9,106 bases of DNA from JBBTIS01 sp038059855 (GTDB taxonomy: Bacteria; Elusimicrobiota; Elusimicrobia; JACQPE01): contig CAYHKQ010000086.1 of assembly GCA_964357255.1 (NCBI GenBank), forward strand, positions 1 through 9,106, in the 5' to 3' direction. Each line of letters starts with the position of its first letter. Within the stretch, counting starts at the first letter, position 1. A program made the position numbers and the translations under genes. The notes under the pieces were generated by a model. The model made no database searches. It was not told the origin of the DNA and saw only the letters and a list, made by a program, of their open reading frames with translations. Shown here in pieces: positions 1 through 6,309 of the stretch.

Positions 1-66
1 GTTTTTAAGGATCAACTGCGTAATCCCGGATGAGCGGAAAGATGATTGCTCCTCCACGGTAAACAT
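1..66 (-). CDS. Possible start of a further downstream gene, cut by window edge
   Basis: An ATG at 66 opens a frame that stays open to the left edge (22 codons, beginning MFTVEEQSSF). An in-frame GTG at 57 is an alternative start. It begins 11 nt after the cytochrome stop codon on the same strand, which fits another member of the operon. Shine-Dalgarno support is weak: only an A-rich stretch precedes the ATG. A GGAGGAG sequence lies just inside the frame but has no ATG, GTG or TTG suitably placed after it. Too little protein is visible to name a family, and the gene could equally start beyond the window. Confidence 0.3.
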   Translation of the reverse strand, partial: MFTVEEQSSFRSSGITQLILKN

Positions 67-77
67 CTACGCGCTTT

Positions 78-614
78 TTAAGGCCTATCCCCGGTGTAAT
101 GAAAAGGGTGGGCCTTTTCTTTTCCTTCCCTGAGATTCCTTTTTTCCCGTTCAGCGCGCGCCTCGGCAAATAGCGCCTCGAGGCGGGCGGCTTGGGCGGA
201 AAACTCCTGCCGACGGGCAATCTTGCGGACCCCTGCGTCATAGACAAGAAATTCCACGATCTTTTGCGCCGACTCCCTGTCAATGTCCTGCCCCCGGCCT
301 GATTTTCCATGCATTCTCTTGACAAAACGGGCCCAGTCCTTGCGGCTTTCAAACGGACTATTAATAGGACGGGCCAAGGTATGACAAGGGGAACACTTGG
401 CCTTAAAAAGCTCGTAATTGGCCTGTTGTGCCTTAGGATACTCCAACACGTCAATGACGTCGTTGCCCATATCCCAAGAAAACTGGGCGGCCAACTGCGC
501 CTGTGTAAACCGCGCAACGGCCGGCCGGGCCTCCTTGTTCTCGCGGGAGCAGGCAACCACAAAAAGCGCGATCAGGCAACAAGCCATTGTCGTCAAAATT
601 CTATTCTTGACCAT
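78..614 (-). CDS. Monohaem c-type cytochrome lipoprotein
   Basis: A 178-residue exported protein. Residues 1-22 look like a lipoprotein signal: a basic start (MVKNR), a hydrophobic stretch and a lipobox-like V-V-A-C ending at Cys22, so the mature protein is probably lipid-anchored outside the cytoplasmic membrane. A single haem c motif CSPCH lies at 74-78. It is followed by W94 and M101, spaced as in small class I cytochromes, and M101 is a candidate distal haem ligand (inference). Residues 130-170 form a highly charged Arg/Glu/Ala-rich, probably helical tail. The ATG at 614 lies 15 nt after the acyl-CoA dehydrogenase stop, with a weak GAG-type ribosome site. This is the only gene here with an export signal; it probably transfers electrons, but its partner is unknown. 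The haem-lipoprotein reading is firm; the precise family is not. Confidence 0.82.
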   Translation of the reverse strand: MVKNRILTTMACCLIALFVVACSRENKEARPAVARFTQAQLAAQFSWDMGNDVIDVLEYPKAQQANYELFKAKCSPCHTLARPINSPFESRKDWARFVKRMHGKSGRGQDIDRESAQKIVEFLVYDAGVRKIARRQEFSAQAARLEALFAEARAEREKRNLREGKEKAHPFHYTGDRP

Positions 615-629
615 GAGTAAGCTCTAATT

Positions 630-1895
630 TTACGCGATAGGTTGGACGGCTTTTTTTCTTTCGCCGGAGGCGTATTCCTTAATAACCATCATGGCGATCT
701 CGTTGCGTTGCATTTGGCTCGTGCCCTCGTAGATTTGGGTGATCTTAGCGTCGCGCATGAACTTTTCAACGGGAAAATCCCGCATGTAGCCAATGCCGCC
801 GCACATCTGAACGCAATCCGTCGTGATCTGCATGGCAACCTCGGAGCAGAAAAGTTTGGTCATGGCGGAATACTTGGTCAAGCGGTCCGGCTTTAAGGTC
901 TTGAGTTCCTCTTGAACGGTTTTTCCGCTCTTGAAACTCCGGGCCACGGATTCGAGCAGAGCCTTGTCCATTTGTTTGGTCACGCTGTAGAGCAAGGCGC
1001 GGCCGGCCTCGATTTTGGTCGCACAGTCCGCAATGATGTGTTGAATCGCTTGAAACGACACAATGGGAGATCCGAACTGACGGCGGGTGCGCGTATAGTT
1101 AATGGTTTCATCAAGCGCTCCCTGGGCCATTCCAAGAGCCTGAGCGCCAACGCCGGGCCGGGAAAAATCAAACGTGGTCTGGGCCACCATCAGGCCTCTG
1201 CCGTCCCCGCCCAAACAATTGTCGGCTGGAATTTTACAATTGTCAAAAATCAGTTCATAGGTGGGGCTGGCGCGAATGCCCATCTTGCTTTCTTTCTTGC
1301 CAAACTTAAAGCCGGGCGTTCCCTTCTCCACCACAAAGGCCGTGATGCCCCTGGGCCCGCGCGCCGGATTAACAGTGGCAAAAATAGTGTACAGACCAGC
1401 CACCTCCCCATTGGTGCAGAAAGTCTTGGTCCCGTTGAGAATGTAGTGGCCGTTATCAAGGCGCGCCGTAGCCTTGGTGGCGGTCGCGTCCGAGCCCGCC
1501 TCGGGTTCGGTGATAGCAAAAGCGGTCAAAATTTTACCACTGGCCGCGCCAGGTAGCCAGCGCTCTTTTTGCTGTGAAGTTCCAAAAAGAAGAGTGGGGA
1601 AGGACCCAAGCCCGCAAGCCGCCACGCACAGAGCTATGCCGCCGCAAGCCTTAGACAATTCCTCCGTCACCAAACACAGCTCCGTGTTGCCCCCGCCAAA
1701 ACCGCCGTATTCCGTGGGAAGGTAAACTCCGAACAAATCCGTGCGCCGCAGTTCCTCCACAATCTCCCATGGAAAAGACTCGGCTTCGTCATGTTGCATT
1801 CTGACCGGCTTGATCTTTTTCTCGGCGATCTCGCGCGCCAGGGCGACAATTTCCCTCTGTTCCATGGTTAAACCCTGATCTAATGTCAACAACAT
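630..1895 (-). CDS. Acyl-CoA dehydrogenase
   Basis: A 421-residue FAD flavoprotein that oxidises an acyl-CoA to a 2-enoyl-CoA, passing electrons to ETF. The usual three-part fold is complete: a helical N-domain, a beta domain with signature AITEPEAGSD (127-136), and a C-terminal helical domain with RRQFG (271-275), QMCGGIGYMRDFP (363-375) and IYEGTSQMQR (388-397). Glu390 in YEGT matches the catalytic base of short- and medium-chain enzymes. The protein is longer than the usual ~380 residues, mainly because of a charged stretch at about 310-340. The ATG start is supported by AGGGGGAA upstream with 9 nt spacing, 15 nt after the beta-subunit stop. The acyl substrate cannot be read from sequence. 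Co-transcription with etfAB and a 2-oxoacid oxidoreductase favours a branched or short acyl-CoA made from a 2-oxoacid (inference). Confidence 0.95.
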   Translation of the reverse strand: MLLTLDQGLTMEQREIVALAREIAEKKIKPVRMQHDEAESFPWEIVEELRRTDLFGVYLPTEYGGFGGGNTELCLVTEELSKACGGIALCVAACGLGSFPTLLFGTSQQKERWLPGAASGKILTAFAITEPEAGSDATATKATARLDNGHYILNGTKTFCTNGEVAGLYTIFATVNPARGPRGITAFVVEKGTPGFKFGKKESKMGIRASPTYELIFDNCKIPADNCLGGDGRGLMVAQTTFDFSRPGVGAQALGMAQGALDETINYTRTRRQFGSPIVSFQAIQHIIADCATKIEAGRALLYSVTKQMDKALLESVARSFKSGKTVQEELKTLKPDRLTKYSAMTKLFCSEVAMQITTDCVQMCGGIGYMRDFPVEKFMRDAKITQIYEGTSQMQRNEIAMMVIKEYASGERKKAVQPIA

Positions 1896-1902
1896 ATTAA
1901 GA

Positions 1903-1910
1903 TTCCCCCT
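1903..1910 (-). promoter_or_regulatory. Shine-Dalgarno site of the acyl-CoA dehydrogenase
   Basis: AGGGGGAA reads on the minus strand in the 15-nt gap after the beta-subunit stop. Its last G is 9 nt before the ATG at 1895. This favours that ATG over the in-frame internal ATG ten codons later. Confidence 0.65.
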
Positions 1911-2792
1911 TTAACTATCTAAATTTTTGATCAACTGCTCCCAGCGCTCTTCGATAATGCCCCTGAGCATCCGGGCTTGTTCGGGCGTCATATACTTAAA
2001 TCGGCCCTGGAGTTTAAGATAATCTTCAAGGCCTTTCCCCGATGAATTAACATTGAGCGCCCAGCGCTTCCCATCAAACACCTCATAAAGAGGAAAAACC
2101 CTGCTCTCCACGGCCAATCGGGCCAAGGTGATCATGTGCTTAGGATCGGCATGCCAGCCCGTGGGGCACGGACACAGGTAATGAATCATCCGAAAACCCT
2201 TTGTTTCCTTGGCCTTCAACAGCTTTGCGGAAAAATCCTCGGGCCAGGCTATGGACGCGGTCGCAAAATAAGGGATGCGATGGGCCGCCATAATAGCCCC
2301 GATGTCCTTTTTTGCTTCACCCTTTAAGGCTCCTTGCGGGGTCGTTGTTGTCCAAGCCCCGATGGGAGTGGCCGAGGACCTTTGAATACCCGTGTTCATA
2401 TAAGCCTCATTGTCGTAACAAATATAAAGAATGTCTTCGTTCCTTTCCGCCGCGGCGGAAAGCGCCCCGAAACCGATGTCAAATGTGCCCCCATCGCCGG
2501 CCAAAGCTACCACCGTCGTATCTACGATACCCTGAACATCAAAACCCGCGCGAACGCCCGAGGCCGTGATCGCCGCTGTCTCAAAGGCGCAATTCACCAA
2601 AGGAACCCCTATAGCGGAAAAAGGATACTGCCCATTAATAACCGAAAAACAGCAAGCCGGCGCCACATAAACCGTCTTTGGACCCAAACAACGCTGGATC
2701 AAACGAACAGCCGGCATCAGGCCGCAACCCGCGCAAGCGGCGTGACCGGCCTCCAAGGTTTCGGGTTGATTCGGAAGTTCGTAAGTTTTCAC
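1911..2792 (-). CDS. porB: 2-oxoacid:ferredoxin oxidoreductase, beta subunit (PorB/VorB-like)
   Basis: A 293-residue TPP-binding subunit that, with the alpha subunit, decarboxylates a 2-oxoacid in the cytoplasm. The TPP/Mg site is visible as GDGG (99-102) followed by YDNEAYMNTG (126-135). Candidate ligands for the proximal [4Fe-4S] cluster are Cys20 and Cys23 (CAGC), Cys47 or Cys48 (PACC) and Cys207 or Cys209 (CPCPTGW), the pattern known in PFOR beta subunits. Length is normal for the family (about 280-310). The start is GTG at 2792, preceded by a strong GAGGAGG ribosome site 7 nt away. It follows the alpha gene after a 58-nt gap holding a hairpin. Pyruvate, 2-oxoglutarate and branched-chain 2-oxoacid enzymes share these motifs, so the symbol denotes the family and not the substrate. 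Confidence 0.93.
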   Translation of the reverse strand: MKTYELPNQPETLEAGHAACAGCGLMPAVRLIQRCLGPKTVYVAPACCFSVINGQYPFSAIGVPLVNCAFETAAITASGVRAGFDVQGIVDTTVVALAGDGGTFDIGFGALSAAAERNEDILYICYDNEAYMNTGIQRSSATPIGAWTTTTPQGALKGEAKKDIGAIMAAHRIPYFATASIAWPEDFSAKLLKAKETKGFRMIHYLCPCPTGWHADPKHMITLARLAVESRVFPLYEVFDGKRWALNVNSSGKGLEDYLKLQGRFKYMTPEQARMLRGIIEERWEQLIKNLDS

Positions 2793-2799
2793 CCAGCCG

Positions 2800-2806
2800 C
2801 CTCCTC
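2800..2806 (-). promoter_or_regulatory. Strong Shine-Dalgarno site fixing a GTG start
   Basis: GAGGAGG on the minus strand sits 7 nt before the GTG at 2792. It is the best ribosome site in the window and decides the beta-subunit start. It directly abuts the 3' arm of the hairpin at 2807-2824. Confidence 0.75.
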
Positions 2807-2835
2807 ATCGGCCTGAAGGCCGATCTTCAATCGGC
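2807..2835 (-). promoter_or_regulatory. Two mutually exclusive hairpins between alpha and beta subunit genes
   Basis: In minus-strand RNA orientation the segment can form hairpin A (GCCGAU, 5-nt loop, AUCGGC; 2819-2835) or hairpin B (AUCGGCC, UUCA loop, GGCCGAU; 2807-2824). Both use the bases at 2819-2824, so only one can form at a time. Hairpin B has a perfect 7-bp stem and ends exactly where the beta-subunit ribosome site starts. No U-run follows, so it does not look like an intrinsic terminator. It may affect mRNA processing, stability or translation of the beta subunit (inference). Confidence 0.5.
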
Positions 2836-2850
2836 AAGGACGAGGCGGGG

Positions 2851-4047
2851 TCACCGCGCCGGCTCCTTGGGCCTGGGACTCACGGGAGAAATTTCCTCAA
2901 GCCAACGGCTCTGGGCCGGAGCGTCGTTCTCCTCGCTTGTGCGGCGAAAAATCTCCTCGATGACGCGCGGCGTAATATCCGCGCCGCCGAGTCCATAAAC
3001 ATAGCTATAGATTTTGGGTTTCAATAAATTCTCAAGAGGATAAAGGGCGGAGCGCAATTCCTGAAAAAAAATCCCGCCGCTACCCCAGGAACAATTGCGG
3101 TCCAAAACCGCGACCTTAGGCACGCCCTGCAACGCCTGGCGCAAAGCCTCGGCCGGGAACGGCCTAAACAACCTCACGCGCGCGAGCCCTACGCGCCAAC
3201 CCTCGGCCCTTAAGGAATCCACGGCGACCCGCGCCGTCTTGGATGGAGTTGCGGAAGCCACCAGGACAATGTCGGCGCCCTCGGTCCTGTATGTTTCAAT
3301 GGCGCGATAAGAACGCCCAAAACAGCCCCTCCACTCCTCGTTGATTCTGTCCAAATGAATCTCGGCGCTATCCACGGCCTCGGAAAGTTTTTGGCGCATG
3401 CGTTGATACTGGATGCCCCGCAAAAATTCTCCGAAGGAGCGCCTGTCGCCCGGCTGAATTTTAAAGGCGGGCCAGCGTTCAGGCAAAAAGGCGCTGACCG
3501 CCTTCATGGTTGGAATATCCACAGTCTCGGCCGTGTGGGACAAATAAAACGCATCCAGCACAATCATCACCGGAACTTGAATCGTTTCAGCCAAACGATA
3601 GCCCATAATAACGCAGTCTAAAACCTCCTGCGCGTCGGCACAGTAAATTTGAACCCACCCCGTATCCCGCTGAGACAAACTGTCCTGTTGGTCCGTCCAA
3701 ATATTCCATCCCGGGGCAATGGCGCGATTGACATTAACCATAACAATAGGCAGGCGGCCTGCCGCGGCCCAGTGAAGAAGCTCGTGCATCAAGAGCAGGC
3801 CCTGAGAGCTGGTGGCCGTAAAAGCGCGAGCGCCCGTAAGCGAGGCCGCGATGATGGCGGCCATAACCGAGTGCTCCGATTCAACGGTCATAAATTTATA
3901 TTTCCAATCCGCCTGTTGCATTAATCCGGCCAAGGTTTCAATAATGGACGTTTGCGGCGTAATGGGATAAGCGGCCACCACTTGAGATTTAGCTAAATAA
4001 GCTCCCCAGGCGGCCGCCTGATTAGCGGTAATAACCTTAAAGGCCAT
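2851..4047 (-). CDS. porA: 2-oxoacid:ferredoxin oxidoreductase, alpha subunit (PorA/VorA-like)
   Basis: A 398-residue subunit that completes the TPP active site with the beta subunit, converting a 2-oxoacid plus CoA to acyl-CoA, CO2 and reduced ferredoxin. Family hallmarks in order are YPITPQT (27-33), VESEHS (55-60), TATSSQG (77-83), the DSLSQRDTGW block (122-131), a C-terminal domain beginning near ADIVLVASATPS (258-269), and SWGSGGIFFQE (320-330). Length fits the four-subunit enzymes (about 380-410). The ATG overlaps the end of the preceding fusion gene by 11 nt, with AAAGG six nt upstream, so translation is probably coupled. The C-terminal 25 residues are polar and poorly conserved-looking. 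The substrate cannot be assigned from motifs: pyruvate, 2-oxoisovalerate or a related 2-oxoacid are all possible. Confidence 0.94.
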   Translation of the reverse strand: MAFKVITANQAAAWGAYLAKSQVVAAYPITPQTSIIETLAGLMQQADWKYKFMTVESEHSVMAAIIAASLTGARAFTATSSQGLLLMHELLHWAAAGRLPIVMVNVNRAIAPGWNIWTDQQDSLSQRDTGWVQIYCADAQEVLDCVIMGYRLAETIQVPVMIVLDAFYLSHTAETVDIPTMKAVSAFLPERWPAFKIQPGDRRSFGEFLRGIQYQRMRQKLSEAVDSAEIHLDRINEEWRGCFGRSYRAIETYRTEGADIVLVASATPSKTARVAVDSLRAEGWRVGLARVRLFRPFPAEALRQALQGVPKVAVLDRNCSWGSGGIFFQELRSALYPLENLLKPKIYSYVYGLGGADITPRVIEEIFRRTSEENDAPAQSRWLEEISPVSPRPKEPAR

Positions 4048-5755
4048 TTTTGCCTTTCTCGATTTTATGGCCTTCTTCGCCTTCTGTTCTTAACCTTATA
4101 TGAATCGCGGCTCTTGGGCACTCCTCAACGCAAACCGCGCAACCCTTGCAATAATCATAGTTGACCTTATATCTCACCCCGTCGGCGTCAAGAACGATAG
4201 CCCTGTCCGGACAAAACAACTCGCAATTGCCGCAAAGATTGCATGTTCCGCATTGAAAACAACGCAGGGCTTCACCAAGCGCTTCGTGTTCAGCCAGGCC
4301 CCCAACCATCTCGTTAAAATGCATTTTTCTTGATTCGGAAGCCAAAATTTTACCCGCCGGCCTTGGAGCAATCGAAAAATAAGATTTATTAAATTGCTTA
4401 AATTTTGCCACCTCGGCATTAACGCCCCTGAGCCGCATTAGATTGGTCACGGGTTCTTTCTCGGCGCCAAGCAGGGCGGAGACCTTTAAGGCCATTTCCC
4501 GGCCCGCGCGGATAGCCTCGGCCGCGGTGGATGTCTTCCCCGTACAATCGCCGCAAGCAAAAATAAGTCCGCTCGTGGCGGGAAAAGGACCGGTCGCGCT
4601 CAAATACCCTCCAGCGAGAGTCGGTTGGGCCAATCCGGAAATATCCAAGGTTTCACCCAAGGCTTTAATCACATAGGAAACATTCATGGTCTTGAACGCT
4701 CCCTCAATGGGCACGGGAGAAGCCCTGCCAGAAGCGTCCGGCTCCCCCAGCTTCATTTGTCCAAGAGTCAACTCAAGGTCGCCGCCGGAGCGCTCTTTAA
4801 TAGCGGACGGGGTGACTAAAAATTCAAACCCAACCCCCTCTTCCCTGGCCTCCTCAATTTCCTCCGCCAGGGCCGGCATTTGCGCCTTGGTGCGGCGATA
4901 CAGAATCACGGGCCGCGCGCCAAGACGCAAGGCGCTTCGGGCGCAGTCCATAGCCGTGTTGCCGCCGCCGATGACAGCCACAACGCCTTTGATAGAATCA
5001 ACCTTGCCTAAACTCAAATGCCGGAGCCATTCAACCCCGTCGAGGACCCGAGGATTCTTCTCCCCTGCAATGCCAAGATTCCGGGCAGATCCCAGCCCAA
5101 TGGCAACGATCATGGCTTGAAACTGCCCCGCTGTTTCTTCGGGTCCCAAATCCCCGCCAAAATACCGCCCCGTGACAAACCGACACCCAAGTTTTTTTAG
5201 TTTCGCTATTTCCTTGCCCACAACATCCTTGGGAAGCCGAAAACCGGGAATACCGCTTTGTAGCAGGCCTCCCAAAAAATCCTCTTTTTCGAAGACGGTA
5301 ACAGGATGGCCCAATAGCCTCAAATAAAAAGCCGCGGACAACCCCGCCGGCCCGGAACCGATAACAGCCACGGTTTTATCGTTCTCCTTGGACAATCTTG
5401 GCAACCAACCCTGGCTGATGGATAAATCTCCTAAAAATCTTTCAAGGGCGCGAATGGAAACGGCTCCCCCCAAGGCTTTTCTGTTGCAGGGTTTTTCGCA
5501 AGGATGCGGACACACCCGGCCTGTTATCGAAGGGAAGGGATTGGCCTGCCAGAGGGCCTCGACAGCCTCTAAATATTTTTTGTCGCCCAAAAGTCTGATC
5601 CAAGTTACAATGTCCTGCCCGGCAAGGCAGGCGTTAACGCACGGCGGGGTCCAGTCTTGAAAAAAAGGTTCCTGATAACGCCAGTTGCCGGTTTTAGGAA
5701 GACCTCCGTCTCCGGCAAAGGGCGCCCAGTCTAGCGCTGTTGAATGATCCGACAT
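4037..5755 (-). CDS. GltD-like FAD/NAD(P)H oxidoreductase fused to PorD-like 2x[4Fe-4S] ferredoxin
   Basis: A 572-residue fusion. Residues 30-110 form the N-terminal FeS domain of glutamate synthase small subunits (Cys39, Cys43, Cys82, Cys86, Cys90). An FAD Rossmann motif VIGSGPAGLSAA lies at 131-142, an NAD(P)H Rossmann motif VIGGGNTAMDCA at 261-272, then the family block YRRTKAQMPA (286-295) and the FAD-binding CGDC region (401-404). Residues 499-550 are a two-cluster ferredoxin: Cys505/508/511/515 and Cys536/539/542/546, with an extra CxxC at 499 and 502. This tail probably serves as the delta (ferredoxin) subunit of the 2-oxoacid oxidoreductase, since no separate delta gene is present. 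It would pass electrons between that enzyme and NAD(P)H. It is not a real glutamate synthase subunit, because no GltB gene adjoins it. Its ATG lies inside the gamma gene (25-nt overlap), with AAGGA 8 nt upstream. Confidence 0.93.
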   Translation of the reverse strand: MSDHSTALDWAPFAGDGGLPKTGNWRYQEPFFQDWTPPCVNACLAGQDIVTWIRLLGDKKYLEAVEALWQANPFPSITGRVCPHPCEKPCNRKALGGAVSIRALERFLGDLSISQGWLPRLSKENDKTVAVIGSGPAGLSAAFYLRLLGHPVTVFEKEDFLGGLLQSGIPGFRLPKDVVGKEIAKLKKLGCRFVTGRYFGGDLGPEETAGQFQAMIVAIGLGSARNLGIAGEKNPRVLDGVEWLRHLSLGKVDSIKGVVAVIGGGNTAMDCARSALRLGARPVILYRRTKAQMPALAEEIEEAREEGVGFEFLVTPSAIKERSGGDLELTLGQMKLGEPDASGRASPVPIEGAFKTMNVSYVIKALGETLDISGLAQPTLAGGYLSATGPFPATSGLIFACGDCTGKTSTAAEAIRAGREMALKVSALLGAEKEPVTNLMRLRGVNAEVAKFKQFNKSYFSIAPRPAGKILASESRKMHFNEMVGGLAEHEALGEALRCFQCGTCNLCGNCELFCPDRAIVLDADGVRYKVNYDYCKGCAVCVEECPRAAIHIRLRTEGEEGHKIEKGKNGL

Positions 5756-6309
5756 TGAGCATATCCTTCGCGGGCCGCGTCCTGATTTTTTCCGGCTTGA
5801 TCGGGGAAGGTTTCCTCGACCGCCTCCATCAGCTGGTCTAAATCAGCGATGGGCGCGGCCTTAACCAGGGCTCCGGCCATAACCGTATTGACTATAGGCG
5901 CGGACTGATTCCCGATACCGTGGGACGCCGCAATGGAAGAGCCGTCCACCGTGGACAGCGTCCAGCCGAGACGTTGCGCCTCAAAGACAAGCGCCTGAGG
6001 CAAACGCTGGCCATCGGGACAATTCAGACATAAAAGTCCCTGGGGCTTCAAGCCCTCCCAGGGCCTCATGGTATCCAACATGGAAAGATCAAAAATCAAC
6101 AGGCTGTCCGGAAAATATATCTTGCTTCGATCAAAAATAGGGCTCTCATTGACCCTTAAATAAGCGCACACGGGAGCCCCTCGTCTTTCAACGCCAAATT
6201 CTGGAAAGGACTGCACATGAGAACCCCTGCGCGCCGCGGCGCGGGCTAACACCAAGGACGCTAGGACCGCCCCTTGGCCGCCCCGTCCATGAATCCTGAT
6301 TTCGGTCAC
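5731..6309 (-). CDS. porG: 2-oxoacid:ferredoxin oxidoreductase, gamma subunit (PorG/VorC-like)
   Basis: A 192-residue subunit of the same enzyme complex as the alpha and beta genes. Hallmarks are GRGGQG (8-13), SFPEFGVERRGAPV (34-47) and NTVMAGALVKA (141-151), all typical of the gamma domain of pyruvate and related 2-oxoacid oxidoreductases. Length matches the family (about 180-195). I place the start at the GTG of 6309, whose bases overlap the etfB stop as GTGA. The frame stays open further upstream, but that extension lies inside etfB and does not resemble the family. No clear Shine-Dalgarno precedes the GTG, so translation probably depends on ribosomes finishing etfB (inference). The gene comes first in the set, giving the order gamma, FAD-delta fusion, alpha, beta. 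Confidence 0.92.
   Translation of the reverse strand: MTEIRIHGRGGQGAVLASLVLARAAARRGSHVQSFPEFGVERRGAPVCAYLRVNESPIFDRSKIYFPDSLLIFDLSMLDTMRPWEGLKPQGLLCLNCPDGQRLPQALVFEAQRLGWTLSTVDGSSIAASHGIGNQSAPIVNTVMAGALVKAAPIADLDQLMEAVEETFPDQAGKNQDAAREGYAQCRIIQQR

Noticed and set aside
101..127. Stem-loop with T-rich tail on the plus strand resembling a terminator
   Set aside because: The stem is only about six A/G-rich pairs, it lies within the cytochrome coding sequence, and no plus-strand gene needs it.
5..562. 185-residue minus-strand ORF overlapping the cytochrome gene
   Set aside because: It is Pro/Arg/Ser-rich and shows no domain. The other frame has a lipoprotein signal and a haem motif, so this one is a shadow.
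912..1556. 214-residue plus-strand ORF opposite the acyl-CoA dehydrogenase
   Set aside because: It is antisense to a well-conserved gene and has no recognisable domain. Long antisense frames are expected with this codon use.
2334..2816. 160-residue plus-strand ORF opposite the beta subunit
   Set aside because: It is rich in Arg, Pro and Asn, has no motif, and lies opposite conserved TPP-binding sequence, so it is a shadow.
2819..2835. Intrinsic terminator between alpha and beta genes
   Set aside because: The stem is followed by more stem sequence and a ribosome site, not a U-run, and the beta subunit must be made together with alpha.
4037..5755. Annotation as glutamate synthase small subunit
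   Set aside because: There is no large subunit gene nearby. The C-terminal two-cluster ferredoxin and the position inside the gamma-alpha-beta set point to an electron-transfer subunit of the 2-oxoacid oxidoreductase.
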